64,000 nucleotides of DNA from positions 62,001-126,000 of the forward strand of contig NZ_ANAM01000010.1 in assembly GCF_000330705.1 (NCBI RefSeq), given 5' to 3'. The notes beneath the pieces are model-generated. The model was not told where the DNA came from. It searched no databases and saw only the letters and a list, made by a program, of their open reading frames with translations. This document shows, one piece after another, positions 37,847 to 46,102 of this stretch; within the stretch, counting starts at the first letter, position 1, and each line of letters begins with the position of its first letter. The translations under genes were made by a program, and so were the position numbers. The DNA is from Salinicoccus carnicancri Crm. GTDB taxonomy: Bacteria > Bacillota > Bacilli > Staphylococcales > Salinicoccaceae.

Positions 37847-37867
37847 AAACCCCGCCGGAAGGCGGGG
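37845..37867 (-). terminator. Terminator after gntP
   Basis: CCCCGCC-TTCC-GGCGGGG then TTTTTG on the minus strand (stem 37850-37867). It splits gntP from gntK. Confidence 0.85.
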
Positions 37868-37882
37868 AAATTTCGTTTTTTG

Positions 37883-39244
37883 TCAGATGACAAGGCTAAG
37901 TATGAATACGACGACAAAGCCCGTCAGTCCGATGATGGTCTCCATGACCGTCCAGGACTTCAGCGTCTCCCCGGTGGTCATGCCGAAGAAACGGTTGACA
38001 AGCCAGAATCCGGAGTCATTGACATGGGACAGCACTGTCGCGCCGCTCGCAATGGAAATGGCGATCAGGCCGAGTTCCGGCTGGGTGACCGGACTGATAT
38101 CGATGATCGGTGCCATGAGTCCGGCACCGGTCACCATTGCGACAGTTGCAGAGCCCTGTGCGACACGTACGAATGTCGTGATGACGAATGCCGCAACAAC
38201 AAGCGGCAGCCCGGCACCGACAACCAAGTTGCCCATGACATCACCGACACCGCTCTGAATCAGAACTTCCTTGAACACACCACCGGCACCGGTAATCAGG
38301 ATGATGATGCCCGCGGGTTCAAGCGCCTTCGTCGCGACTTCCTGCACTTCATCCCTGGTGTAGCCGCGCCTTGTGCCAAGCGTGATGAATGTGAGGACGA
38401 CCGTAATGATCAGTGCCACGAATGGATGGCCGACGAACTGGATCGTTTCGGCGAACAGGTTACCAGAGTCCTCGCCGACAATCGCACCTGTCACTGTGTT
38501 GACGAGAATGAGGACGAGTGGGATCAGGATCAGGGTGAACACCAGAGTGAAGCTCGGCAGATCCTTCTTCTCCCTCACGGATGAAACCTCTTCATCGAGT
38601 TTCTGATAATCCGGGACTTCAAGATGTATTTTATCGCCGATATATTTACCGAACACCGGCCCTGCAAAGATCATTGCCGGAATTCCGGCCAGTATGCCGA
38701 ACAGGATGACCCAGCCAAGGTCGACGCTGAGCATTGCGGCGACCGTCATCGGACCTGGCGTCGGCGGTACGAAACTGTGCGCTACGGCAAGACCGGCAAG
38801 CAGCGGAATACCATAGTACAGCAATGATTTCTTCGTTTTTCGTGCCAATGAGTAGATGATCGGAATCAATATGACCAGTGCGACGTCCAGGAAGACCGGA
38901 ATCGACACGAGGAATCCCGTAAAGCCGAGCGCCCACTGTGAGCGCTTCTCTCCGAACTTGTCGATGAGCGTCAGTGCGAGCCGTTCGGCACCACCCGACA
39001 CTTTCAGGACTTCACCGAACATGGCGCCGAGTCCGACGACGACAGCGATGAAACCCAGCGTCCCGCCCATCCCCGTTTCAATGACGTCGATGATGTCGAG
39101 TGGACTCATGCCGCTCGCAACACCGATGAAGAGTGATGCAATCAGCAATGAAACGAATGCGTGCAGCTTGATTTTCATGATCAGGAAAAGCAGCAGTGCA
39201 ATTCCGATGATGGTGGCTATGATCAGCCATGTTTCATGAGACAT
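37883..39244 (-). CDS. gntP: Gluconate/hexonate:H+ symporter, GntP family
   Basis: A 453-aa membrane protein with about 12-14 hydrophobic segments. Family motifs are HSFVPPTPGPMTVAAML near residue 160, ITGAGGVFKEVLIQSGVGD near residue 310 and LSHVNDSGFWLVNRFFG near residue 390. GntP carriers bring in gluconate and related sugar acids. GGGG lies eight bases before the ATG. It sits between the galactonate dehydratase and gluconate kinase genes, so both acids are candidate substrates. A second GntP-family gene is at 46838. Confidence 0.9.
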   Translation of the reverse strand: MSHETWLIIATIIGIALLLFLIMKIKLHAFVSLLIASLFIGVASGMSPLDIIDVIETGMGGTLGFIAVVVGLGAMFGEVLKVSGGAERLALTLIDKFGEKRSQWALGFTGFLVSIPVFLDVALVILIPIIYSLARKTKKSLLYYGIPLLAGLAVAHSFVPPTPGPMTVAAMLSVDLGWVILFGILAGIPAMIFAGPVFGKYIGDKIHLEVPDYQKLDEEVSSVREKKDLPSFTLVFTLILIPLVLILVNTVTGAIVGEDSGNLFAETIQFVGHPFVALIITVVLTFITLGTRRGYTRDEVQEVATKALEPAGIIILITGAGGVFKEVLIQSGVGDVMGNLVVGAGLPLVVAAFVITTFVRVAQGSATVAMVTGAGLMAPIIDISPVTQPELGLIAISIASGATVLSHVNDSGFWLVNRFFGMTTGETLKSWTVMETIIGLTGFVVVFILSLVI

Positions 39245-39264
39245 TTGTTATACCCCTTTCATTA

Positions 39265-40413
39265 TTACCATTCTGCGATACTGCCGTCTGCATGCCTCCA
39301 TACCGGGTTCTTCCAGTTGTGGCCAATATGGCTGCGTTCGCGCACATAGTCTTCGTTGATTTCTATGCCGAGGCCCGGCCCATCCGGAATCTTCACATGA
39401 CCATCCGTATACTCGAAGACTGACGCATCCTTGATGTAATCCAATATGTCATTCCCTTTGTTGTAATGGATGCCGAGGCTCTGTTCCTGAATGATGGCGT
39501 TATGGCAAGTCGCATCCACCTGCAGGCATGATGCCAGAGCAATCGGTCCGAGCGGACAGTGCGGTGCAGCAGCGACATCGAAGGCTTCCGCCATCGACAT
39601 GATCTTCTTGCATTCCGTGATGCCGCCGGCATGCGACAGATCCGGCTGGATGATGTCTGCATAGCCGTCCTGGAGCAGCGTCTTGAACTGCCATTTCGAG
39701 AACATGCGCTCGCCGGTCGCAATCGGAATTGCGGTATGCATTGCGATATCCCTCAGGTTCTCATTATTCTCAGGCAGGGCCGGCTCTTCTATGAACATCG
39801 GCCGGAACTGCTCGAGTTCACGCGCCAGCACTTTCGCCATGGGTTTGTGCACCCGGCCGTGGAAGTCGATGCCGATGCCGAAATCCGTACCGCAGCTACG
39901 CCGGATCGAATCGACACGCTCAAGCACCATATCGACTTTGCTGTAGCTGTCGATATACTGCAGCTCTTCGGTCGCATTCATCTTGACAGCCGTAATCCCC
40001 TGGTTCTTCAGCTCGAGTGATGCCTCACCGACATCCGCCGGGCGGTCGCCGCCGACCCATGAATAGACTTTGATGGAATCCCGCGCCCTGCCGCCGAGCA
40101 GTTCATGGACGGGCGCACCGTAGTACTTGCCCTTGATGTCCCAGAGGGCCTGGTCGATGCCGGAGATGGCGCTCATGAGTATCGGTCCGCCGCGGTAGAA
40201 TCCTGATCTGTAGAGCTCGTTCCAGATGCCTTCGATCTCAAGCGGATCCCTGCCTATGAGCGTCTCCATCATTTCGATGACCGCCGCCTTGACGGTGGCC
40301 GCCTTGCCTTCGATGACAGGTTCACCCCAGCCGACAAGTCCTGCGTCCGTCTCCACTTTCAGAAACAGCCATCTCGGCGGTACTGTGAACAGTTCATAAC
40401 TTTTAATCTTCAT
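39265..40413 (-). CDS. dgoD: D-galactonate dehydratase
   Basis: A 382-aa enolase-superfamily enzyme dehydrating D-galactonate to 2-keto-3-deoxygalactonate. It has the same length as E. coli DgoD and shows GWGEPVIEGKA, FYRGGPILMSAISGIDQALW, the metal/acid-base segment GIDFHGRVHKPMAK, FIEEPALPE, QPDLSHAGGITECKK, AAPHCPLGPIAL and the closing WKNPVWRHADGSIAEW. All key acidic ligands and His residues are present. Its ATG lies inside the last codons of the aldolase gene (11-base overlap), with GGGAGG 12 bases away. It belongs to a galactonate operon with aldolase and kinase. Confidence 0.95.
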   Translation of the reverse strand: MKIKSYELFTVPPRWLFLKVETDAGLVGWGEPVIEGKAATVKAAVIEMMETLIGRDPLEIEGIWNELYRSGFYRGGPILMSAISGIDQALWDIKGKYYGAPVHELLGGRARDSIKVYSWVGGDRPADVGEASLELKNQGITAVKMNATEELQYIDSYSKVDMVLERVDSIRRSCGTDFGIGIDFHGRVHKPMAKVLARELEQFRPMFIEEPALPENNENLRDIAMHTAIPIATGERMFSKWQFKTLLQDGYADIIQPDLSHAGGITECKKIMSMAEAFDVAAAPHCPLGPIALASCLQVDATCHNAIIQEQSLGIHYNKGNDILDYIKDASVFEYTDGHVKIPDGPGLGIEINEDYVRERSHIGHNWKNPVWRHADGSIAEW

Positions 40414-41038
40414 TATGGCTCAATGCCTCCCTGAACTTAATTGCACGCCCACGCACGTCTTCAAGCAGCGATCGGTCAACTTTCCCTTTCGGCACAAGTG
40501 CCGAGCTGATGCCAAGCGCAGCTGCCCCCGCATCAAGAAACTCATTGATGTTGCCGGGCGTCACACCGCCGGTCGGCAGCAGTACAAGCTCATTCATCGG
40601 CGCCAGTACATCCTTGATGTAGCCCGCACCGAGTCCGCCGGCCGGGAAAACTTTGATCATCCCCGCCCCTGCTTTGTGGGCGTTGTATATCTCCGTGGGT
40701 GTATAGCACCCGGGGATGTACAGAACATCCCTGTCGCATGAGAAATCCAGGACCTCTTTACTGTATACCGGCGACAGCAGGAATTCCGCCCCCGCGCTGA
40801 TGCAGTCGTCCGCATCCTCCGTATTCAGCACAGTGCCCGCGCCCAGCACGATACCGTCGCCGAATTCTTCTTTGATCGCCCTCACAGTCGCTTTTGCATT
40901 CGGGGAATTCAGGGCCACTTCTATTACAGTGAAGCCCGTGTCCACCAATGCACCGGCAATCTTCAGTGCATCCTCCGTATCATAACCACGCAGAATGCCG
41001 ATCATCCTGTGGTCCTTGATCCGCTCCAGAACAGTCAT
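40403..41038 (-). CDS. dgoA: 2-keto-3-deoxy-6-phospho(galacto/gluco)nate aldolase
   Basis: A 211-aa KDPG/KDPGal class I aldolase. The catalytic Glu is in FTVIEVALNSPNA, and the Schiff-base Lys is in GMIKVFPAGGLGAGYIK; LGAGTVLNTEDA and LLPTGGVTPGNI bind phosphate. It splits the phosphorylated keto-deoxy acid to pyruvate and glyceraldehyde-3-phosphate. Of three tandem ATG codons (41044, 41041, 41038) the last has the best distance from GGAGAG. It lies between the kinase and DgoD, so KDPGal is likely, though KDPG from gluconate or mannonate may also be used. Confidence 0.88.
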   Translation of the reverse strand: MTVLERIKDHRMIGILRGYDTEDALKIAGALVDTGFTVIEVALNSPNAKATVRAIKEEFGDGIVLGAGTVLNTEDADDCISAGAEFLLSPVYSKEVLDFSCDRDVLYIPGCYTPTEIYNAHKAGAGMIKVFPAGGLGAGYIKDVLAPMNELVLLPTGGVTPGNINEFLDAGAAALGISSALVPKGKVDRSLLEDVRGRAIKFREALSHNED

Positions 41039-41049
41039 CATCATCTCTC

Positions 41050-41997
41050 CTATCTATTGACTTTTTCATCATCAAAACTCTCCATGGCCGCCCGCAGTCC
41101 GTCCCCGGACGGGAAACCCTGGTAGTCTCCGACAAACTGTGTGATATATCCGCCGAGGAAGCAGGCTTTTTCAACCGAAGCCTCCGGGTCCTCCCCATTC
41201 AGTAACCCGGAAATGATGCCCGCTGCGAATGCATCCCCGGCCCCTACCGGATCGATCTCTTCGAACTGCTTCGGGTTTTTCACCGAGCCCCCGATACCGT
41301 CGAAGTCATACACCGCACCTTCTTTTCCCAGTTTCAGCACCACCTTGCTGCAGCCGAGTTCCCGGAAGGACTTGAGCGCCTCCTCCGGCCGCATCGCCCC
41401 CATCAGAATATCCACCTCATCCCTGCCGGCAATCAGGCAGTCGACATGGGGGAGAAACTCCAGTATTGTTTCCCGCGCTTCCTTTGCCGACCACATCTTG
41501 AGACGGATATTGGGGTCGAAGACGACTGTCACATCATCCCCGGCTATGCGTACCGCTTCAAAGAGCATCTCTTTCGCCGAGCTGCTCAGGGACAGTGTAA
41601 TGCCCGTCAGATAAAGGACTTTCGCCCGCCTTATGGCATCCATATCGATGTCCCGGATATCCATATTGCTCGCTGCCGAATCCTCCCGGTAGTATGTGAC
41701 ATCCACACTGCCGTCCGGCAATATCTGCTTGAAGAACACCCCGGTGCGCTTATCCTTATGAGTTACATGCGATGCATCCACATTTTCCGCCCGCACTTTG
41801 TGGAGGATCAGTTCACCCAATTCATCCTCACCGAGGGCAGATACCCAGGACGTCCCATGCCCGAGCCGGCTGAGACCGATCAGCGTATTCATTTCCGCCC
41901 CGGCAACATAGGGTTTGAAGCTGTCCGCGTGCCGGATATATCCTTTCGGCTCATTGACAAGAGCCACCATCGATTCTCCGATTCCGATCACTTCCAT
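41050..41997 (-). CDS. kdgK: 2-keto-3-deoxy-gluconate/galactonate kinase, PfkB family
   Basis: A 315-aa ribokinase-fold sugar kinase. The N-terminal IGIGESMVALVNEPKG, substrate loop VAGAEMNTLIGLSRLG, and the C-terminal signature DPVGAGDAFAAGII with catalytic Asp identify a PfkB kinase of the KDG group. It would phosphorylate 2-keto-3-deoxygalactonate made by DgoD, or 2-keto-3-deoxygluconate from UxuA. The ATG overlaps the IclR stop (TGATG), with GGAGGT eight bases upstream. The E. coli DgoK is a different family, so this is a functional replacement. Confidence 0.87.
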   Translation of the reverse strand: MEVIGIGESMVALVNEPKGYIRHADSFKPYVAGAEMNTLIGLSRLGHGTSWVSALGEDELGELILHKVRAENVDASHVTHKDKRTGVFFKQILPDGSVDVTYYREDSAASNMDIRDIDMDAIRRAKVLYLTGITLSLSSSAKEMLFEAVRIAGDDVTVVFDPNIRLKMWSAKEARETILEFLPHVDCLIAGRDEVDILMGAMRPEEALKSFRELGCSKVVLKLGKEGAVYDFDGIGGSVKNPKQFEEIDPVGAGDAFAAGIISGLLNGEDPEASVEKACFLGGYITQFVGDYQGFPSGDGLRAAMESFDDEKVNR

Positions 41998-42755
41998 CAC
42001 ATGACACCTCCCGCATACCCCTGGGTTTCGGAAATCCTTCCGGCCGCCCGGGTAACCTCTTCAATCACGGATTGCTCCTTATCAAGCATCCTCGGCTTCG
42101 AACCGGCACAGCTGATGGCAGCCACCATCCTGCCCTGATCGTTTAAGACCGGTGCCGCAACGCAGTAAACTCCGATATCATTCTCCTCATCATCTATGGA
42201 AAAGCCCTGGCCCCTGTATCCGGCAGTCACCGCAGCAAGCTCCTCCCGGTCGGTGATGGTATGGGATGTATAGGAATTGAGAGTGATGGAATCCAGCAGC
42301 TCCCGCCTCACACCCTCCTCCTCAAATGCCAGGAATGCCTTGCCGAGGCCCGTACAGTGGAGCGGCTTGCGCATGCCCGGCTGTGCCGTCGTCCGCGCCG
42401 ACTCATCACTGTCCACTTTCGCCAGATAGATGATTTCATCCATGGAGCGGATCGCAAGGAAGACCGTTTCCCCCGTCTTTTGCACCGTTTCACTCAGTAT
42501 CGAGATTGACGCGCTGTATATATCATTTCCCGTACGCGCCCTGTTGCCTGCAGTAATGAGCTTATGCCCAAGCTTGTACATATTCCCCTCCGTCCGGGAC
42601 AGGTAATCTTTGCGCGTCATCGTTCCCAGAAGCTGGGACATGCTGCTTTTCGGTATACCCAGCTCGCCGGATAATTCCATCAACGTCGCTCCCCTCTCCA
42701 TTGCAGTCAAATAATCAATTATTTCCAAAACTCTTTCTGCTGATTTCACAGACAT
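41997..42755 (-). CDS. IclR family regulator of the galactonate operon
   Basis: A 252-aa repressor or activator with N-terminal winged helix (residues about 5-65, MELSGELGIPKSSMSQLLGTM) and effector domain (about 80-250) including TTAQPGMRKPLHCTGLGKAF and AAPVLNDQGRMVAAIS. It is the first gene of the kdgK-dgoA-dgoD-gntP transcript and is translationally coupled to kdgK. The promoter just upstream contains GTTCA/TGAAC repeats that it probably binds. Effector is likely galactonate or a keto-deoxy intermediate (inference). Confidence 0.88.
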   Translation of the reverse strand: MSVKSAERVLEIIDYLTAMERGATLMELSGELGIPKSSMSQLLGTMTRKDYLSRTEGNMYKLGHKLITAGNRARTGNDIYSASISILSETVQKTGETVFLAIRSMDEIIYLAKVDSDESARTTAQPGMRKPLHCTGLGKAFLAFEEEGVRRELLDSITLNSYTSHTITDREELAAVTAGYRGQGFSIDDEENDIGVYCVAAPVLNDQGRMVAAISCAGSKPRMLDKEQSVIEEVTRAAGRISETQGYAGGVM

Positions 42756-42768
42756 TCGATCGCCTCCT

Positions 42769-42841
42769 GTTCACATATATGAACTAAATTCTTGTATGTG
42801 AACTTAACTACTAATATAATACTGCATCAAAAGCATGTCAA
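42769..42841 (-). promoter_or_regulatory. Promoter and operator of the IclR-dgo operon
   Basis: On the minus strand TTGACA (42841-42836), 17 bases and TATATT (42818-42813) form a strong promoter. Downstream, GTTCACATATATGAAC (42769-42784, one mismatch between arms) and a further GTGAAC element (42790-42801, TTGTATGTGAAC) lie between the start point and the ribosome site, as expected for a repressor roadblock. Confidence 0.75.
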
Positions 42842-42875
42842 CAGAAAATGTAAAGGCTTTCATAATAAGCCGCAA

Positions 42876-42911
42876 TAAAAAAGAGACGGATATCCATTCG
42901 ATATCCGTCTC
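42876..42911 (-). terminator. Terminator after the SSS transporter
   Basis: GAGACGGATAT (42883-42893) pairs with ATATCCGTCTC (42901-42911), then TTTTTTATT on the minus strand. Confidence 0.88.
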
Positions 42912-42926
42912 CGTCCTTGTGTACTC

Positions 42927-44447
42927 CTAATGGTCCTGCAGTGGCTGGATGGAGGATACTTCCACAGGTTCGCCCCCATCCGCTTCCAGGTCCTCTCCTG
43001 CCGCATCCCCAAATACCAGGCTTCCCCCGGTGTATATTGCGAGATTCAGTATCAACCCCCATATGCCGCTGAACATGCCGAGCGGCTTCAGGCCGGTAAA
43101 AGTGAAGAAGGCGGCGAGCAGGGTGCCTGCAAGCATTCCGGCAAAGACTGATTTTGCATGACTCCGCTGCCAGTATAAGCCCAGGATGATGGCCGGCGCG
43201 ACCTGAACCAGTATTTCGAGTTTAAGAACGAATACCTGGTATAATGTTGCCGGCGGATTCCACGCAATGACAAGCAGAAATGCAACCGCTGCGACTCCGA
43301 GAATTTTACCGACCATGATCTTGCGGGTGTCCGAGGCACCGGGATTGATGTATCTGCCGTACAGATCCTTTGAAATGATAGACGAAAAAGTAAGCAGCAC
43401 CGAATCGGCCGTCGAGACGATTGCCGCGATGATCCCCCCGAAGAGCAGCACCATAGCCACATAGAATATGATGTTCTCATTGGCTATGACACTCGCCATC
43501 ATACCGACGACCTGCTCGGATTCCGCAACAGACAAGTCAGGGAAGGCAGTATAGGCAAGTATCCCTATGATGAATACCACTCCTGCTGTAAGGAAAGGCA
43601 TCCATGCCATCTGCGTCAGCGATCTCTTCAGCGCCCGTTCATTTTTGGCAGAGAAGATCCTCTGTATGGCGTTCGGATAAACGGCTGCACCAAAACCGAC
43701 AAGGAGCAGGAAATTGCTCCACGTGACCAGCCCGACACCTTCCGGCACACCGAGGTTCTCAGGAGAATATGTCCTGATGTAATCCCCCGCTTCCGGCAGC
43801 CCGCCAAAATAGAGGATCGTACCGATCAGCAGCATGAACACGCCGACCAAAAGGGCAATCCCCTGCATCGTATCCGTATAGGCCACCGAACGCATGCCTC
43901 CGAGCCAGCCGTATATGATCATGATGGTAATGAAGAAGATCACACCAACCTGGTAGGGGACGGTGCCGCCTGTCAGGCCGGCCACCCCCTGACCTATTGC
44001 GATCAGCTGCTCCAGAAGGAAATTTCCCAGGGCATACAGCATGATTATGGCACCCAATATGGATACAGCCTTCGACTTGAAACGCAGTTGCAGCCAGTCC
44101 ACCGGTGTCACGATGTTATGCTTTCTACTTATCTTATACAACCTCGGTGCATAGAGCAGATACACGAGGACAATCATGATGAAGAAAGGAACCGTGACCA
44201 GGTTCGCATAACCGACACGATATGCCTCTGCTGAATATCCGATGACTGTATTACCACTGTATTGCGTCGCAAAGAATGTAAAAAACAGCACCAGGGTGCC
44301 GAGGCTTCTGCCTCCCAGATAATACTCGTCCAGGCTGCCATGTATTTTCTTATTCCGTAAAAACGTAGTGACACCAATCGCCAGCATCGCCATGCCGTAA
44401 AAAAGCATGATCAGGATGCCGGACATTCCTGAAAAAGCCAATTCCAT
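42927..44447 (-). CDS. Sodium:solute symporter (SSS family)
   Basis: A 506-aa membrane protein with about 13 hydrophobic helices. Helix 1 region YYLGGRSLGTLVLFFTFFAT and the sodium-site segment FGGIIAAIVSTADSVLLTFSS are SSS signatures; GWLGGMRSVAYTDTMQGIAL lies between. It differs clearly from the PutP-like carrier at 2836. Its ATG overlaps the stop of a DUF3311 gene (TGATG), the same arrangement as in pantothenate and other SSS two-gene units. A hexonate, hexuronate or monocarboxylate is plausible from the neighbouring galactonate operon. Confidence 0.87.
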   Translation of the reverse strand: MELAFSGMSGILIMLFYGMAMLAIGVTTFLRNKKIHGSLDEYYLGGRSLGTLVLFFTFFATQYSGNTVIGYSAEAYRVGYANLVTVPFFIMIVLVYLLYAPRLYKISRKHNIVTPVDWLQLRFKSKAVSILGAIIMLYALGNFLLEQLIAIGQGVAGLTGGTVPYQVGVIFFITIMIIYGWLGGMRSVAYTDTMQGIALLVGVFMLLIGTILYFGGLPEAGDYIRTYSPENLGVPEGVGLVTWSNFLLLVGFGAAVYPNAIQRIFSAKNERALKRSLTQMAWMPFLTAGVVFIIGILAYTAFPDLSVAESEQVVGMMASVIANENIIFYVAMVLLFGGIIAAIVSTADSVLLTFSSIISKDLYGRYINPGASDTRKIMVGKILGVAAVAFLLVIAWNPPATLYQVFVLKLEILVQVAPAIILGLYWQRSHAKSVFAGMLAGTLLAAFFTFTGLKPLGMFSGIWGLILNLAIYTGGSLVFGDAAGEDLEADGGEPVEVSSIQPLQDH

Positions 44448-44692
44448 CACTTATCCTCCTCCCTGTCTGCAATTTCATCCGATTCATCCCAATGATACCT
44501 GATGACATAAGTGATATGGAGGGACAGCAGCACCGTGACCCCCATGATCACAAGTGCCCACAGCGGCACACCATAAATGAGCACCGGTTCACCGCCGGCA
44601 GGGAAATACCAGGGATTCAGCAATATGAATATTATGCCGAAAACCACCCAGATTTTATAATTCCTGACCGGCTCCCGCTTCCCACGTTGCAT
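44447..44692 (-). CDS. DUF3311 small membrane protein
   Basis: An 81-aa protein with two hydrophobic helices (residues about 13-29 and 40-65) joined by NPWYFPAGGEPVLIYGVPLW, the core of the DUF3311 family. Such proteins are small partners of SSS symporters. GAGGAG lies upstream of the ATG and its stop overlaps the symporter start. It probably forms part of the same carrier. Confidence 0.82.
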   Translation of the reverse strand: MQRGKREPVRNYKIWVVFGIIFILLNPWYFPAGGEPVLIYGVPLWALVIMGVTVLLSLHITYVIRYHWDESDEIADREEDK

Positions 44693-44804
44693 ACAACCAC
44701 ACTCCTCTTTTTAAGACCTGGTTATAAAACCATGTTCTATAACATTTATCGATACAATATCACTTTTTAATCAAATATTCTACATTTTCTGAATTATTAA
44801 TAAA

Positions 44805-44818
44805 TGAAAGCGTTTCCT
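44805..44818 (-). promoter_or_regulatory. Candidate cre site upstream of the DUF3311/SSS pair
   Basis: TGAAAGCGTTTCCT matches the cre consensus at 12 of 14 positions, in the A+T-rich promoter gap 44693-44825. Nearby inverted repeats GGTTATAAAACC (44720-44731) and ATGTTCTATAACAT (44732-44745) could bind a specific regulator. Confidence 0.4.
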
Positions 44819-44825
44819 TGTTATA

Positions 44826-44861
44826 TAAAGGAAAACCGGACATGCTACAGCACGTCCGGTT
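44826..44861 (-). terminator. Terminator after the FAH-family gene
   Basis: AACCGGAC (44834-44841) pairs with GTCCGGTT (44854-44861), with a partly paired interior, followed on the minus strand by TTTTCCTTT. Confidence 0.7.
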
Positions 44862-44875
44862 GGCTTCCTTTTCAA

Positions 44876-45724
44876 TTATTCTGCTGTCATCTTCGTCGAG
44901 AGACGTCCCAGCCCGTCTATCTCCACCGTCACTTCATCACCCGCTTCAAGCCACGGATTATCTGCTTCATACCCCATTGCCACCCCTTCAGGCGTTCCTG
45001 TCAAAATGACATCACCCGGCTTGAGCGTCATGTATCTGGATGCGTAACTGATAATCTGCCGGCAGTTGAATATCATATCCCCCGTGTTGGACTCCTGCCG
45101 GCTCACCCCATTCACGCTGCAGCGTATACCCAGCCTGTCCGGATCTTCGATTTCATCTTTCGTCACGATGTATGGACCGAGCGGGCAGAACCCATCCAGT
45201 GATTTGCCGAGCAGCCACTGACCACTCCGCATCTGGAATGTCCGCTCAGACAGATCATTAGAGCAGGCATAGCCGAAAACATGGTCGAGCGCATCTTCTT
45301 CCGAAACGCCTTTTGCCTCTTTGCCGATGACGATGGCAAGCTCCGCTTCGTAGTCCACCTGTGTCGCTTCCCGGGGTATTGCGACCTTTTCCCCATGACC
45401 CGAAAGGGCATTTTTATACTTGCTGAACAATATCGGATATTCCGGCGCCGGCATATTCGATTCATCGGCATGCTTCTGATAGTTCAGTCCCACGCATATG
45501 ATCTTCTCCATGCAGTCGATTGCCGGTCCGTATTTCAGACTGTCCTTATCCAGATAGTAATCCGAATTTTCCTCAAGAGCAAAATCCAGAAATTCATTCA
45601 AGCCTTCATATCTTTCAATCGCTTCAATCATAGTAGGGTACGAACCGGAAATATCAAGCACCCCCTGATCCGTTGATACAGCCGGTCTCGTTTTTCCATC
45701 TTTATAAAAGGTCAACAGCTTCAT
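44876..45724 (-). CDS. Fumarylacetoacetate hydrolase family protein
   Basis: A 282-aa FAH-superfamily metal enzyme. The fold core starts at IICVGLNYQKHADE near residue 73; DYEAELAIVIGKEAK and YACSNDLSERTFQ carry the acidic metal ligands, and LKPGDVILTGTPEGVAMGYE is the family closing motif. Members hydrolyse acylpyruvates or decarboxylate oxaloacetate, or act as ulosonate dehydratases in sugar-acid routes, so specificity cannot be fixed. AAGGAGG lies seven bases before the ATG. It is monocistronic between a terminator and the XRE gene. Confidence 0.87.
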   Translation of the reverse strand: MKLLTFYKDGKTRPAVSTDQGVLDISGSYPTMIEAIERYEGLNEFLDFALEENSDYYLDKDSLKYGPAIDCMEKIICVGLNYQKHADESNMPAPEYPILFSKYKNALSGHGEKVAIPREATQVDYEAELAIVIGKEAKGVSEEDALDHVFGYACSNDLSERTFQMRSGQWLLGKSLDGFCPLGPYIVTKDEIEDPDRLGIRCSVNGVSRQESNTGDMIFNCRQIISYASRYMTLKPGDVILTGTPEGVAMGYEADNPWLEAGDEVTVEIDGLGRLSTKMTAE

Positions 45725-45844
45725 TCATTTTCCTCCTTACCATGTATATACAATTCCACTGAATTATATCATAATATTCTGAAATTATTGCATTTTACTC
45801 ATACATTTATGAATTTGACAATTAAATCATTCATTTTGACTATT

Positions 45845-45867
45845 ATAATTGTCATAGTGACAATTAT
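45845..45867. promoter_or_regulatory. Inverted repeat, probable operator of the XRE regulator
   Basis: ATAATTGTCA-TAG-TGACAATTAT, 10-base perfect arms around a 3-base spacer, lies 31 bases before the XRE gene. A TTGACT/TTGACA-rich promoter region lies just upstream (45815-45841). It probably mediates autoregulation. Confidence 0.6.
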
Positions 45868-45898
45868 ATGTTACTATTCATATTAATGGGGTGATGAT

Positions 45899-46102
45899 AT
45901 GAAAACAAGGATAAGGGAACTGCGTGCAAGGGACGGACTCAATCAGACCGAACTTGCCAGACTCGCCAAAATTTCCAGACAGACCGTCAGCCTGATCGAA
46001 CGGGAGGAATACATCCCTTCCCTCCTGATCGCAAAACGCATGGCGAAAATTTTCGACGAAACGATAGAGAGCATTTTCATATTTGATGAGGAGGAGATTT
46101 AG
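45899..46102 (+). CDS. Small XRE-family HTH regulator (YgzD-like)
   Basis: A 67-aa protein that is almost entirely one HTH_3 domain (NQTELARLAKISRQTVSLIE), with the C-terminal IESIFIFDEEEI typical of the YgzD/YozG group. GGGGTGATGAT lies before the ATG. It is followed immediately by the DUF3169 gene without a gap, a common pairing in Firmicutes. It probably binds the inverted repeat 45845-45867. The physiological signal is unknown. Confidence 0.88.
   Translation: MKTRIRELRARDGLNQTELARLAKISRQTVSLIEREEYIPSLLIAKRMAKIFDETIESIFIFDEEEI

Noticed and set aside
37823-38584. 253-aa plus-strand open frame opposite gntP
   Set aside because: Highly charged Asp/Arg/Cys-rich antisense translation of a membrane protein gene.
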